Shown in pieces: positions 1 to 6,439 of a stretch of DNA of 19,414 nucleotides. The DNA is taken from positions 1 through 19,414 of the forward strand of contig CABUPZ010000046.1 of NCBI GenBank assembly GCA_902493585.1, given 5' to 3'. Position 1 is the stretch's first letter; every line of letters begins with the position of its first letter. The notes below the pieces were generated by a model, which was not told the DNA's origin, did no database searches, and saw only the letters and a list, made by a program, of their open reading frames with translations. This DNA comes from an uncultured Fusicatenibacter sp. (GTDB taxonomy: Bacteria > Bacillota > Clostridia > Lachnospirales > Lachnospiraceae). The position numbers and the translations under genes were made by a program.

Positions 1-309
1 GATCTCTCTGGCATACAGCTGGTATTTTCCATCCCGTTCATAGACATTGACACTGCCTCCGACGATCACCTTATCGCCGTCCTTCATCCGGAAGGCAAGG
101 CCCCTGCGCTGTCCCGCAAACATTACACAGGCGATCGTGCCGGAAGCATCCTTCAGAGAAAAGTAAAGATGACCGGAGGTGTGGTATTTGCAGTTGCTCA
201 CCTCACCCCGGACATAGATCCTGCTCAGCATAAAATCCTGAACAAACATGTTTTTGATATAGCTGTTGACCTGGCCTACGGAATAAACACTCTGGTTGGG
301 ACTACGCAT
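1..309 (-). CDS. xseA: Exodeoxyribonuclease VII large subunit, N-terminal part (cut by window edge)
   Basis: Only the first 103 codons are present; the gene runs off the left edge. The start ATG (307-309) lies inside the end of nusB: the two genes share 8 bases (ATGCGTAG), so translation is probably coupled. The visible part has the look of the XseA N-terminal OB-fold: an opening like SVYSVGQVNSYIKN, then IYVRGEVSNCKYHTSGHLYF and a VMFAGQRRGL segment. In the family this domain binds single-stranded DNA for the exonuclease VII complex (XseA with XseB), which degrades ssDNA from both ends in the cytoplasm. nusB followed by xseA is a common order in Clostridia, which supports the call. The catalytic and coiled-coil parts are outside the window. 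Confidence 0.9.
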   Translation of the reverse strand, partial: MRSPNQSVYSVGQVNSYIKNMFVQDFMLSRIYVRGEVSNCKYHTSGHLYFSLKDASGTIACVMFAGQRRGLAFRMKDGDKVIVGGSVNVYERDGKYQLYAREI

Positions 310-727
310 CTGCTTTCTTCGCCAGTTTTCCAAGGATTCCGTTGATGAAAGAAGAGGAATCATCGGTGCCGAACCGCTTGCCCAGTTCTACGGCCTCATT
401 GATGGCAACGCTCACCGGCACATCCTCATCAAAAAACATCTCATAAACCGCCAGCCGCAGAATCGCCAGATCTACCTTTCCCATACGGCTGGTCTTCCAT
501 CCTTCCGAGGTCTCATTGAGCATCCGGTCAATCTCCTCCAGATGTTCTTTCACCTTCGCATACTTTGCTTCAATATACGCTTTATCCTTTTCCGCCGGGG
601 TCACATCCTGTCCCTCAAAATACAGAGACATCTGTCCTTTCATTTCTTCTTCACTGTTAAACCCGGAAAGATAAAGCAGTTTAAAAATATTTTCTCTCAG
701 CTGACTTCTGTTCATTCTTCCTATCAT
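302..727 (-). CDS. nusB: Transcription antitermination factor NusB
   Basis: This 141-residue protein fits the usual NusB size. It starts MIGRMNRSQLRENIFKLLY, has the helical NusB segment around SRMGKVDLAILRLAVYEM, and ends in the typical VAINEAVELGKRFGTDDSSS / FINGILGKLA block. NusB pairs with S10 (NusE) on boxA RNA and is needed for rRNA antitermination. Start choice is uncertain. ATG at 725-727 has GGGAGAGG directly in front. ATG at 713-715 (residue 5) gives the more usual family N-terminus but only a close AGGA. The gene overlaps xseA by 8 bases and follows thyX by 33 bases, so thyX-nusB-xseA looks like one transcript. Confidence 0.95.
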   Translation of the reverse strand: MIGRMNRSQLRENIFKLLYLSGFNSEEEMKGQMSLYFEGQDVTPAEKDKAYIEAKYAKVKEHLEEIDRMLNETSEGWKTSRMGKVDLAILRLAVYEMFFDEDVPVSVAINEAVELGKRFGTDDSSSFINGILGKLAKKADA

Positions 728-760
728 CCTCTCCCTTGAACGTCTGTTTGATCTCTGTCC

Positions 761-1378
761 TTACAGTTCATCGAACACAATCGGAATCTGTCTGCGGAAT
801 TCTTCCAGCACCATGGATGCGATTTCTCTCATCTGAGGATGCGCGCCGCTGGCGGTGCGCAGGCGGAAGAAATGTCTCCACTCGCGCAGATTCATGGTCA
901 CAACAATTTCTGTTTTGAGGCTGTTCGGCAGGATGCTTCTTGCCTCCTGCGCGGAAGCGCCCATATCGATCAGCTTCATATACTGATCCTCAATCTGCTG
1001 CATGGACGCTTTCCACAGCGCGTACTCCGGGGAATCCTCTTTCCAGAACACAGGCTTGATAAAGGTCAGCTCATTGCCGAATTTATCCTTCTGATAATTG
1101 CAGTATCTTGTACTTTCCTGGCTGTAGCTTGCCACACGATGGCGGACGATTTCATGGGTCACGCCTCTGTCGCACACCATTTTGACCGAGATCTTCTCAT
1201 GCTCGATCACGGACTCATGGCCTCTTTTGAGGATATTTCCCACAAACTTTTCTGCAGAATCCTCTGTAATCCGATCCTCGCTCTTATAGCAGACCCTGCC
1301 GATCTTCTCAATTTTCTGCAGCATCTTTTTGCCGTCCAGCTCCTCCAGGATTTCAAAATACGGTTCAATAACTCTCAT
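761..1378 (-). CDS. thyX: Flavin-dependent thymidylate synthase ThyX
   Basis: The 205-residue product makes dTMP from dUMP using FAD, NADPH and methylenetetrahydrofolate, replacing ThyA. The diagnostic ThyX motif RHRx7S is intact at residues 79-89 (RHRVASYSQES). The downstream substrate-binding region is recognisable (ARSILPNSLKTEIVVTMNLR, then WRHFFRLR). The length is slightly below the usual 210-250. The ATG at 1376-1378 is preceded by AGAAAGGAAG at good spacing. It sits between an asp23-like gene, which ends in a terminator-like hairpin, and nusB, 33 bases downstream; it may therefore begin the thyX-nusB-xseA transcript, although I found no convincing promoter in the 97-base gap. Confidence 0.96.
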   Translation of the reverse strand: MRVIEPYFEILEELDGKKMLQKIEKIGRVCYKSEDRITEDSAEKFVGNILKRGHESVIEHEKISVKMVCDRGVTHEIVRHRVASYSQESTRYCNYQKDKFGNELTFIKPVFWKEDSPEYALWKASMQQIEDQYMKLIDMGASAQEARSILPNSLKTEIVVTMNLREWRHFFRLRTASGAHPQMREIASMVLEEFRRQIPIVFDEL

Positions 1379-1420
1379 AAAACTTCCTTTCTGTATTCTC
1401 CATGTTGTATTTCAAAAACA

Positions 1421-1466
1421 AAACCGCGAAAGGTCAGCCAAATTTCTCAACCATCCCCCGCGGTTT
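1421..1466 (-). terminator. Terminator-like hairpin after the asp23-family gene
   Basis: On the minus strand AAACCGCG (1459-1466) and CGCGGTTT (1421-1428) form an 8-bp stem around a 30-base loop, followed by TGTTTTTG. It starts 10 bases after the asp23 stop codon. The long loop and interrupted T-run make it weaker than a standard intrinsic terminator, so some read-through into thyX is possible. Confidence 0.5.
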
Positions 1467-1475
1467 CAGCTTCTC

Positions 1476-1868
1476 TTATTTCGTCTGTTCCATATCTACG
1501 CCTGCAATTGCCACGTTTACATCTGAAACTTCCAGTCCTGTCATATTTTCAATGGCTGCCTTCACCTTTTCCTGCACGGTTTGGCTGGTTTCCGGAATTC
1601 CGTAGCCATATTTGATATTCAGCGCCAGATCCACGCAGACCACGCCGTCCAGCACATCTACCTTGACACCTTTGGAAAGGTTTTTCATGCCCAGTTTCCC
1701 CACCAGTTCATTGGTGATGTTGCCTGCCATGTAGGCCACTCCTTCCACTTCCGTAGCGGCAAGGCCGGCGATAATAGCTACCACTTCGTCGGCGATCTGA
1801 ACAGTTCCGATTCCCTCATCATCATATATCGTATAAGTGTCTCTCTTTTGGTTCTTTGTATCTGCCAT
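1476..1868 (-). CDS. Asp23/Gls24 family envelope stress response protein
   Basis: The chosen start is the ATG at 1866-1868 (MADTKNQKRDTYTIYDDEG), which has a near-perfect GGAGG seven bases upstream; a longer reading to 1961 would run across the promoter. The 130-residue product shows the Asp23 pattern: VQIADEVVAIIAGLAATEVE near the N-terminus, a VDVLDGVVCVDLALNIKYG strand pair, and a C-terminal VQEKVKAAIENMTGLEV helix followed by VNVAIAGVDM. Family members are small cytoplasmic proteins, often membrane-associated through partners and induced by cell-wall or alkaline stress; exact roles are poorly defined. A position next to nusB is typical for Clostridia. It has its own extended -10 promoter and a terminator-like hairpin after it, so it may be transcribed alone. 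Confidence 0.93.
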   Translation of the reverse strand: MADTKNQKRDTYTIYDDEGIGTVQIADEVVAIIAGLAATEVEGVAYMAGNITNELVGKLGMKNLSKGVKVDVLDGVVCVDLALNIKYGYGIPETSQTVQEKVKAAIENMTGLEVSDVNVAIAGVDMEQTK

Positions 1869-1899
1869 TTCGAAACCTCCTTCGGCTAAACTTTCTATT

Positions 1900-1908
1900 A
1901 TTATACCA
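1900..1908 (-). promoter_or_regulatory. Extended -10 promoter of the asp23-family gene
   Basis: The minus strand reads TGGTATAAT, a perfect TATAAT with the TGn extension, 31 bases before the start ATG. No good -35 lies 17-18 bases upstream (an AT-rich TTTTAT-like stretch), as is common when the extended -10 is present. Confidence 0.65.
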
Positions 1909-1949
1909 AACCTTCCACAAAAATAAAAGCAGTTTTTCCAAAATGAGAA

Positions 1950-1971
1950 GGGACGGCGCACGGGCCGTCCC
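1950..1971 (-). terminator. Intrinsic terminator of the sda operon
   Basis: GGGACGGC (1950-1957) and GCCGTCCC (1964-1971) form an 8-bp GC-rich stem with a 6-base loop, three bases after the sdaAA stop. On the minus strand it is followed by TTCTCATTTTGG, a weak T-rich tail. It separates the sda operon from the asp23 promoter. Confidence 0.7.
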
Positions 1972-1974
1972 CTT

Positions 1975-2856
1975 TTACTTTCCTCCCGGAGTCACTGTTT
2001 TGCTGATTGCCTGTTTTCCATCCGGCGTTGCCGCCAGACCGCCTTCTCCGGTTTCCTTCAGGGAGGGATGCATCTGCTCTCCCACCTGGCGCATCGCGTC
2101 GATGACCTGGTCCGGGGAGATCCGGCTTTCAATTCCTGCCAGTGCCATATCTGCCGCTGACAGTGCATTGACCGCTCCGATCACATTTCGTTTCACGCAT
2201 GGCACTTCCACCAGTCCTCCCACGGGATCGCATACAAGGCCCAGGAGATTTTTCAGCGCCATTGCCGCCGCATGGGAGATCTGATTTTCATTGCCGCCCC
2301 GGAGCGCTACAAGCGCTCCTGCCGCCATTGCGCTGGCAGAACCGATCTCTGCCTGACAGCCGCCCAGGGCTCCGGCGATAAATGCGCGGCTGGCAATCAC
2401 CTGCCCGATGCCTGCCGCTACGTAGAGGGCATCCACGATTTCTTCATCGGATGCCTTCCAATCCCTCTGGTAATTCGCCAGCACCGCAGGCAGAACTCCG
2501 CAGGCTCCTGCTGTCGGGGCTGCGACAATCCGTTTCATGCAGGCGTTGGATTCTCCCATTTCCAGCGCGGAGGCAATGACCTTCCCCACAAATCTTCCGC
2601 TCAGCGGTACGTCTTTTTCCATATATTCCCGCATTTTTCCGCCGGCTCCGCCTACCAGGCCGCTGTTGGAGCGGAGTGCGGCATCGTATCCGTCCGACGC
2701 TTCTTTCATCGCTTTCCACATTCCGTGCATGGTTGTTCGGGAGTCTTCTCTGTTCACGCCGCGCTCGTTAAGATCATCCAGCAGTACCGCCTCCGAAAAG
2801 GAAATGCCTTCCGCCAGGCAGCGTTCTTCTATTTCCTGCAGTGATTTATACGCCAT
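1975..2856 (-). CDS. sdaAA: L-serine ammonia-lyase (L-serine dehydratase), iron-sulfur-dependent, alpha subunit
   Basis: Together with SdaAB this enzyme deaminates L-serine to pyruvate and ammonia with an oxygen-labile [4Fe-4S] cluster. The three cysteines expected as cluster ligands are visible with the family spacing: GGCQAEIGSAS, then 42 residues on CDPVGG, then 11 residues on PCVKRN. The AAPTAGACGVLPAVL segment is also typical. The start ATG at 2854-2856 (MAYKSLQEIEE) has AAGGAG nine bases upstream. An in-frame ATG at 2880 would overlap sdaAB by 35 bases instead of 11 and is less likely. The gene is the second in a two-gene operon and ends three bases before a GC-rich terminator. Confidence 0.97.
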   Translation of the reverse strand: MAYKSLQEIEERCLAEGISFSEAVLLDDLNERGVNREDSRTTMHGMWKAMKEASDGYDAALRSNSGLVGGAGGKMREYMEKDVPLSGRFVGKVIASALEMGESNACMKRIVAAPTAGACGVLPAVLANYQRDWKASDEEIVDALYVAAGIGQVIASRAFIAGALGGCQAEIGSASAMAAGALVALRGGNENQISHAAAMALKNLLGLVCDPVGGLVEVPCVKRNVIGAVNALSAADMALAGIESRISPDQVIDAMRQVGEQMHPSLKETGEGGLAATPDGKQAISKTVTPGGK

Positions 2857-3529
2857 CCTGTTCTTCTCCTTCTGCCGCATTGATATAGGTTACTTTTTTG
2901 ATCCCTTCCTGCTGTTCCAGCCATCCCAGCATCTCTTTGGGAATCTCTTTGTCCGCCTCGATGACCATAACGGCAATTCCGCCTCTCCGGTCACGATACA
3001 GGGACATATTCGCGATATTGATGTTGCTTTCAAACAGCATGGAAGTAACTTTCGCCACATGGCCCGGCTGGTCCATATTGTGGACGATCAGTGTCGGCAT
3101 TTCGCAGGTGCAGTTTACCTCGATTCCATCCAGACGGTTGATCATGATCCTGCCGCCGCCCAGAGAACTTGCCTGTACCTCCAGCTTTCTGCCGGAGATG
3201 CCTTCCACGTTCAGCACCGCTGTGTTCGGATGCGCTCCGGAAAGGCTGACTTCCTCAATCTGAAATTCCATCTGCTCCTGCTTTGCCAGCTCAAAACTGG
3301 CGGGAATCCGGATATCATCCGGCTCCATGCCCAGCAGTCCTGCCACCAGCGCCCGGTCTGTTCCGTGTCCCTTTCCGGTCGCGGCAAAGGAACCATACAT
3401 TCCGATCCGGGCTTTCTTTACCTTTTCTCCCAGCAGCCTTCTTGTGATCAGGCCGATCCGCACGGCTCCCGCTGTATGAGAACTGGACGGTCCCACCATC
3501 ACAGGGCCAAGTATATCAAATATATTCAT
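2846..3529 (-). CDS. sdaAB: L-serine ammonia-lyase, iron-sulfur-dependent, beta subunit
   Basis: The 227-residue product begins MNIFDILGPVMVGPSSSHTA, the signature opening of the SdaAB domain; GPSSSHTAGAVR belongs to the substrate-binding part. Residues from about 148 onward form an ACT-type domain (LIVHNMDQPGHVAKVTSMLF ... INIANMSLYR), probably a regulatory module. It is the first gene of the operon, and its last 11 bases overlap the start of sdaAA, so both subunits are probably made by coupled translation. The start ATG (3527-3529) follows AAAGGA at eight bases. This split beta/alpha form is the Gram-positive arrangement, in contrast to the fused enzyme of enterobacteria. Confidence 0.97.
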   Translation of the reverse strand: MNIFDILGPVMVGPSSSHTAGAVRIGLITRRLLGEKVKKARIGMYGSFAATGKGHGTDRALVAGLLGMEPDDIRIPASFELAKQEQMEFQIEEVSLSGAHPNTAVLNVEGISGRKLEVQASSLGGGRIMINRLDGIEVNCTCEMPTLIVHNMDQPGHVAKVTSMLFESNINIANMSLYRDRRGGIAVMVIEADKEIPKEMLGWLEQQEGIKKVTYINAAEGEEQDGV

Positions 3530-3568
3530 TTGTTTTTTCCTTTCAAGTCTCGGAATGTGGTAACCCTT

Positions 3569-3606
3569 CAGCGTTCCGAACTGTTATAAAATGCAGAAGA
3601 ACGCTG
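3569..3606. repeat. Inverted repeat in the leader region of sdaAB
   Basis: CAGCGTTC (3569-3576) and its exact complement GAACGCTG (3599-3606) are 22 bases apart in the prfC-sdaAB gap. The left arm overlaps a smaller dyad, GTTCCGAAC. It could be an operator or an RNA hairpin at the 5' end of the sda message, or part of prfC termination, although no T-run follows on either strand. Confidence 0.35.
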
Positions 3607-3641
3607 ATTTTCAAACAGGCTGTTTCACCGCTGCGGCTGCC

Positions 3642-5240
3642 TTAATTCCTGCTGAATTCTTCCAGCTTCAGGTTCTCATTCCGTTCTTCTACCATTCCAA
3701 CGCTCCACGGATTGACAAACAGCAGCAGCGGATTTCCTTTCAGGTCCATGACCTTCTTCATATCAGAGGTTCCGGCGATGCGGTCCACGTCCACTTCTTC
3801 CTTATTTGCAATCCAGCGGATATGCTCGTATGGAAGATTTTCCAGACGGATATCTACATTATATTCATTTTCCAGACGATATTTCAGTACATCGAACTGG
3901 AGGACACCTACGACTCCGACGATGATCTCCTCCATACCGCCTTTGTACTCCTGGAAAATCTGGATCGCGCCTTCCTGGGCGATCTGATTGATTCCTTTCA
4001 CGAACTGCTTTCTCTTCATGGAATCCAGCAGACGGACTCTTGCGAAATGTTCCGGAGCAAATGTAGGAATTCCCTCATAGGCAAATTTCTTGCCTGTGGC
4101 GCAGACGGTATCTCCGATGGAGAAGATGCCCGGATCAAATACACCGATGATATCTCCGGCAAACGCCTCATCCACCACATGACGGTCGCTTGCCATCATC
4201 TGCTGCGGCTGGGAAAGGCGCATTTTTTTATCGCCCTGTACGTGATAAACTTCCATACCTGCATCAAACCGTCCGGAACAGATCCTCATGAACGCGATCC
4301 TGTCTCTGTGTGCCTTGTTCATATTCGCCTGGATTTTGAAGACAAAGGCCGAAAAGTCTTCTTTCATCGGATCCACAATGCCGCAGTCTGCCTTTCTTGG
4401 CAGCGGAGAAGAAGTCATGGTGAGGAAATGGCGCAGGAATGTCTCCACACCGAAGTTTGTCAGAGCGGAACCGAAAAATACCGGGGAAAGTTCCCCTTTG
4501 CTGACCAGCTCCTGGTCAAATTCCGCACTGGCGCCGTCCAGAAGTTCAATCTCCTCCAGCAGCTGCTCTTTCTGTTCCTCATCCACAACATCCATCAGAT
4601 GTGGATCGTCCAGATCGATCTCTTCCTCGATTCCTTCCTTGGTTCCCTTCATGGTATCGGAAAAAGTCAGTACCTTATTGGTATTTCTGTCGTAAACACC
4701 GCGGAATCTCTTTCCGGAACCGATCGGCCAGTTGATCGGGCATGTGGCGATTCCCAGTTCTTTTTCGATTTCATCCAGAAGATCGAACGTATCGTTGGCA
4801 TCCCGGTCCATTTTGTTGATAAAGGTAAAGATTGGGATATGGCGCATCACGCAGACCTTAAACAGTTTTCTCGTCTGTGCCTCGACACCCTTGGAACCGT
4901 CGATCACCATGACTGCGGAATCCGCTGCCATCAGGGTACGGTAAGTATCCTCTGAGAAATCCTGGTGTCCCGGTGTATCAAGGATATTGATGCAGTATCC
5001 ATCGTAATTAAACTGCAGAACGGAGGAAGTGACGGAAATACCACGTTCCTTTTCAATCTCCATCCAGTCGGAAACCGCATGGCGGGCGGTCGCTTTTCCC
5101 TTGACGGAACCTGCCAGATTGATCGCTCCTCCGTACAGAAGGAACTTCTCGGTCAATGTGGTTTTACCGGCATCCGGGTGCGAGATGATCGCAAATGTCC
5201 GACGTTTTTCTATTTCTTTTGTATAATCAGCCACGGGCAT
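3642..5240 (-). CDS. prfC: Peptide chain release factor 3 (RF3)
   Basis: RF3 is the GTPase that recycles RF1 and RF2 from the ribosome after stop-codon hydrolysis. With the start at ATG 5238-5240 the protein has 532 residues, normal for the family. The GTPase motifs are intact: P-loop SHPDAGKTT (20-28), DTPGHQDF (88-95) and NKMD (142-145). The RF3-typical insert GGAINLAGSVKGK / ARHAVSDWMEIEKERGIS separates it from EF-G. The start has TAAGGAGAGT directly upstream. A TTG 39 bases further out has no ribosome site and was rejected. It is monocistronic, with its own promoter about 100 bases upstream and the sda operon downstream. Confidence 0.97.
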   Translation of the reverse strand: MPVADYTKEIEKRRTFAIISHPDAGKTTLTEKFLLYGGAINLAGSVKGKATARHAVSDWMEIEKERGISVTSSVLQFNYDGYCINILDTPGHQDFSEDTYRTLMAADSAVMVIDGSKGVEAQTRKLFKVCVMRHIPIFTFINKMDRDANDTFDLLDEIEKELGIATCPINWPIGSGKRFRGVYDRNTNKVLTFSDTMKGTKEGIEEEIDLDDPHLMDVVDEEQKEQLLEEIELLDGASAEFDQELVSKGELSPVFFGSALTNFGVETFLRHFLTMTSSPLPRKADCGIVDPMKEDFSAFVFKIQANMNKAHRDRIAFMRICSGRFDAGMEVYHVQGDKKMRLSQPQQMMASDRHVVDEAFAGDIIGVFDPGIFSIGDTVCATGKKFAYEGIPTFAPEHFARVRLLDSMKRKQFVKGINQIAQEGAIQIFQEYKGGMEEIIVGVVGVLQFDVLKYRLENEYNVDIRLENLPYEHIRWIANKEEVDVDRIAGTSDMKKVMDLKGNPLLLFVNPWSVGMVEERNENLKLEEFSRN

Positions 5241-5330
5241 ACTCTCCTTATTTTGCGAATTTTCTCCGGAATCCTGCAAAAGGGGAAATTTGCGGTTCCG
5301 GGGGATTCTGTTTTACTCTTTTTCTGGTAC

Positions 5331-5360
5331 ATTTTAGTATATCTCATGCTGTACTGTCAA
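5331..5360 (-). promoter_or_regulatory. Sigma-A type promoter of prfC
   Basis: On the minus strand there is a perfect TTGACA (5355-5360), an 18-base spacer and TAAAAT (5331-5336). Transcription would start near 5324, leaving a leader of about 84 bases before the prfC ATG. Confidence 0.75.
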
Positions 5361-5442
5361 GGGATAGCGGACGAAAACCGGCGTCCGCACGCGGGGCTGG
5401 CGGGATATGGAGTGCGTGCTCACTCCGACATCCGGACAAACC

Positions 5443-5533
5443 AAAGGAAGGTGTTCGCCGTACATCAGAGCGGAGACAGGTATTTTCTGACGTTTTGTTT
5501 TTTTCGCTCTATGTCCGTCGGACACCTTCCTTT
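5443..5533. repeat. Long imperfect inverted repeat (30-base arms)
   Basis: The arm at 5443-5472 begins AAAGGAAGGTGT. The arm at 5505-5533 ends ACACCTTCCTTT and is its complement with only a few mismatches and one gap. The loop is about 32 bases, AT-rich with a T7 run. No T-tract follows the outer end, so this is not a simple terminator. The right arm overlaps the 3' half of a 21-codon ORF on the minus strand. Confidence 0.75.
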
Positions 5534-5574
5534 AGTCTGTGCGTCTGTAGTCGCAAGCACTGCACTTCCTGCAT
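5509..5574 (-). CDS. Possible 21-residue peptide gene with strong ribosome site
   Basis: A short ORF starting MQEVQC and ending EGVRRT runs from ATG 5572-5574 to TAG 5509-5511. It has an excellent ribosome site, AAAGGAG five bases before the ATG. The peptide is basic with a single cysteine and shows no signal peptide. Its last third lies in one arm of the long inverted repeat, so ribosomes on the ORF would compete with folding of the hairpin. I do not recognise the peptide. It could be a leader peptide, a small toxin-like gene or a chance ORF, and no convincing promoter was found for it. Confidence 0.35.
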   Translation of the reverse strand: MQEVQCLRLQTHRLKEGVRRT

Positions 5575-5631
5575 AGGCTCTCCTTTCTGATTTTGGCAAA
5601 AGGAAACGCAGAAAGTCCTCTTCAAGATTTT

Positions 5632-5862
5632 TATTTTTGAGGGCAGTTCCAATGACATAATATAAAAGCGAAATGCTTTCCTCTCCTCATACTCAGCCAT
5701 TTCCTTTTTTTATACTGCTCGCTGATATTCCAGTGAAAAAAACTTCTCGCTTCGTACAGGTTCAAAGACTTCTAAAAAATCTTTGTTTCTCTCATAGTAA
5801 TCAACTACTTGCTCTGCAAGAGATAAGTCTGCTGGCACAAGTTGTATATATTGATTATTCAT
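5632..5862 (-). pseudogene. Truncated GNAT-family N-acetyltransferase with in-frame stop
   Basis: From ATG 5860-5862 (good GGAGG site, own promoter) the frame reads MNNQYIQLVPADLSLAEQVV ... YYERNKDFLEVFEPVR, the usual N-terminus of a RimJ/RimL-like GNAT acetyltransferase. It meets TAA at 5710-5712 after 50 codons. The same frame resumes as KKEMAEYEERKAFRFYIMS and LELPSKI, still GNAT-like, then loses similarity near 5632, before the acetyl-CoA binding motif. A full gene would have about 170-180 codons, so the protein is nonfunctional: one nonsense change (TAA where a sense codon such as TTA would fit) plus loss of the last 60%. The junction falls just before the 21-codon ORF and hairpin. Confidence 0.75.
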
Positions 5863-5911
5863 TATGCACCCTCCTCGACTTCCGATTTTTTGTTATCTTT
5901 TTAGTATTGCC

Positions 5912-5940
5912 ATTATACCACTTATCCAGCACGGTCACAA
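5912..5940 (-). promoter_or_regulatory. Promoter of the broken GNAT gene
   Basis: The minus strand has TTGTGA (5935-5940), a 17-base spacer and TATAAT (5912-5917) with a TGG extension in front of the -10. It lies 50 bases before the GNAT start. The -35 overlaps the stop codon of the small ORF upstream. Confidence 0.7.
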
Positions 5941-6154
5941 TTCCATATCCCGCCACTTGCTCCGTGTCTTTTCTAAGGTCTGCTCCGGCTGTATTACCTG
6001 TTCCACGCATTTCTTGACAGCTTCGGCTTTTTGCACCTCAATTTCTGCGTTGTTATTTTCTCTGTCCTTAACAGATTAGCCCTTTTCCGTGCCTGTATTT
6101 TTTCAGAACCATATCATACCATACTGCAGGTGCTGTGTCATCTGTAGATTTCAT
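5935..6154 (-). pseudogene. Small unidentified protein gene, apparently frameshifted
   Basis: ATG 6152-6154 overlaps the stop of the preceding gene (ATGA arrangement) and opens a 28-codon frame: MKSTDDTAPAVWYDMVLKKY, RHGKGLIC, stop at 6068-6070. A one-base shift near 6070 joins it to a clean frame reading VKDRENNNAEIEVQKAEAVK and ending KTRSKWRDMEL at 5935. The two pieces together would give a charged, helical protein of about 72 residues. I do not recognise the family; the second half resembles the helical tail of a mobile-element protein. The single-base shift may be decay, a sequencing error, or two separate small ORFs. Confidence 0.35.
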
Positions 6155-6360
6155 CCTCTGTTTTTGTCTTTCTTTTCTCCCTCATCGCTACATACCTCTT
6201 TTTCCGCCTTCGCCATATACGGAAACAGTTCCTGGTACCTTTCGATCTGTTCTTCCGATTCCGGCAGCGCAGGGATCAGTCCTGTGCAGTCCTGAGCGGA
6301 GCAGGCAAAGCCTGTATCCTGGTTGATTCCATAAGGATCTTTTTCTTTTTTATTCGCCAT
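6151..6360 (-). CDS. Small hypothetical protein with a DCTGLIPALP segment
   Basis: A 69-residue acidic/lysine-rich protein: MANKKEKDPYGINQDTGFAC, then SAQDCTGLIPALPESEEQIE, then a helical ERYQELFPYMAKAEKEV and a charged tail. It has two cysteines, no membrane segment and no signal peptide. The ATG (6358-6360) follows AGAAGGATAAAC, a fair ribosome site. It overlaps the end of a 26-codon frame upstream (6350-6430) and the start of the frameshifted gene downstream, so up to three small ORFs are stacked with stop/start overlaps. I have an impression that small proteins with a similar DCTGLIP core occur in other Lachnospiraceae but cannot confirm it. Function unknown. Confidence 0.55.
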   Translation of the reverse strand: MANKKEKDPYGINQDTGFACSAQDCTGLIPALPESEEQIERYQELFPYMAKAEKEVCSDEGEKKDKNRG

Positions 6361-6439
6361 TGTTTATCCTTCTTTCTACTACAATATATTTATGGTTAAT
6401 ATCCCTTACAGCCGGTAAGGAATTACCCATCTTGTTGCT

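Noticed and set aside
1869..1961. Longer N-terminus for the asp23-family protein
   Set aside because: The extra codons cover the TGGTATAAT promoter and the GGAGG site; the ATG at 1866-1868 is far better.
3577..3625. TTGAAA with a TTTATA-like box as sdaAB promoter
   Set aside because: Spacing to the best -10 candidate (TATAAC) is 20 bases and the alternatives match poorly, so I do not list it.
5443..5533. Long inverted repeat as terminal repeats of a tiny insertion sequence
   Set aside because: Only about 32 bases separate the arms and no flanking target duplication is visible, so a hairpin is a simpler reading than an element with ends.
5195..5590. Plus-strand frames opposite the prfC start and leader (up to 203 codons)
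   Set aside because: They oppose prfC and its promoter, cross the hairpin, and lack ribosome sites and any recognisable domain.
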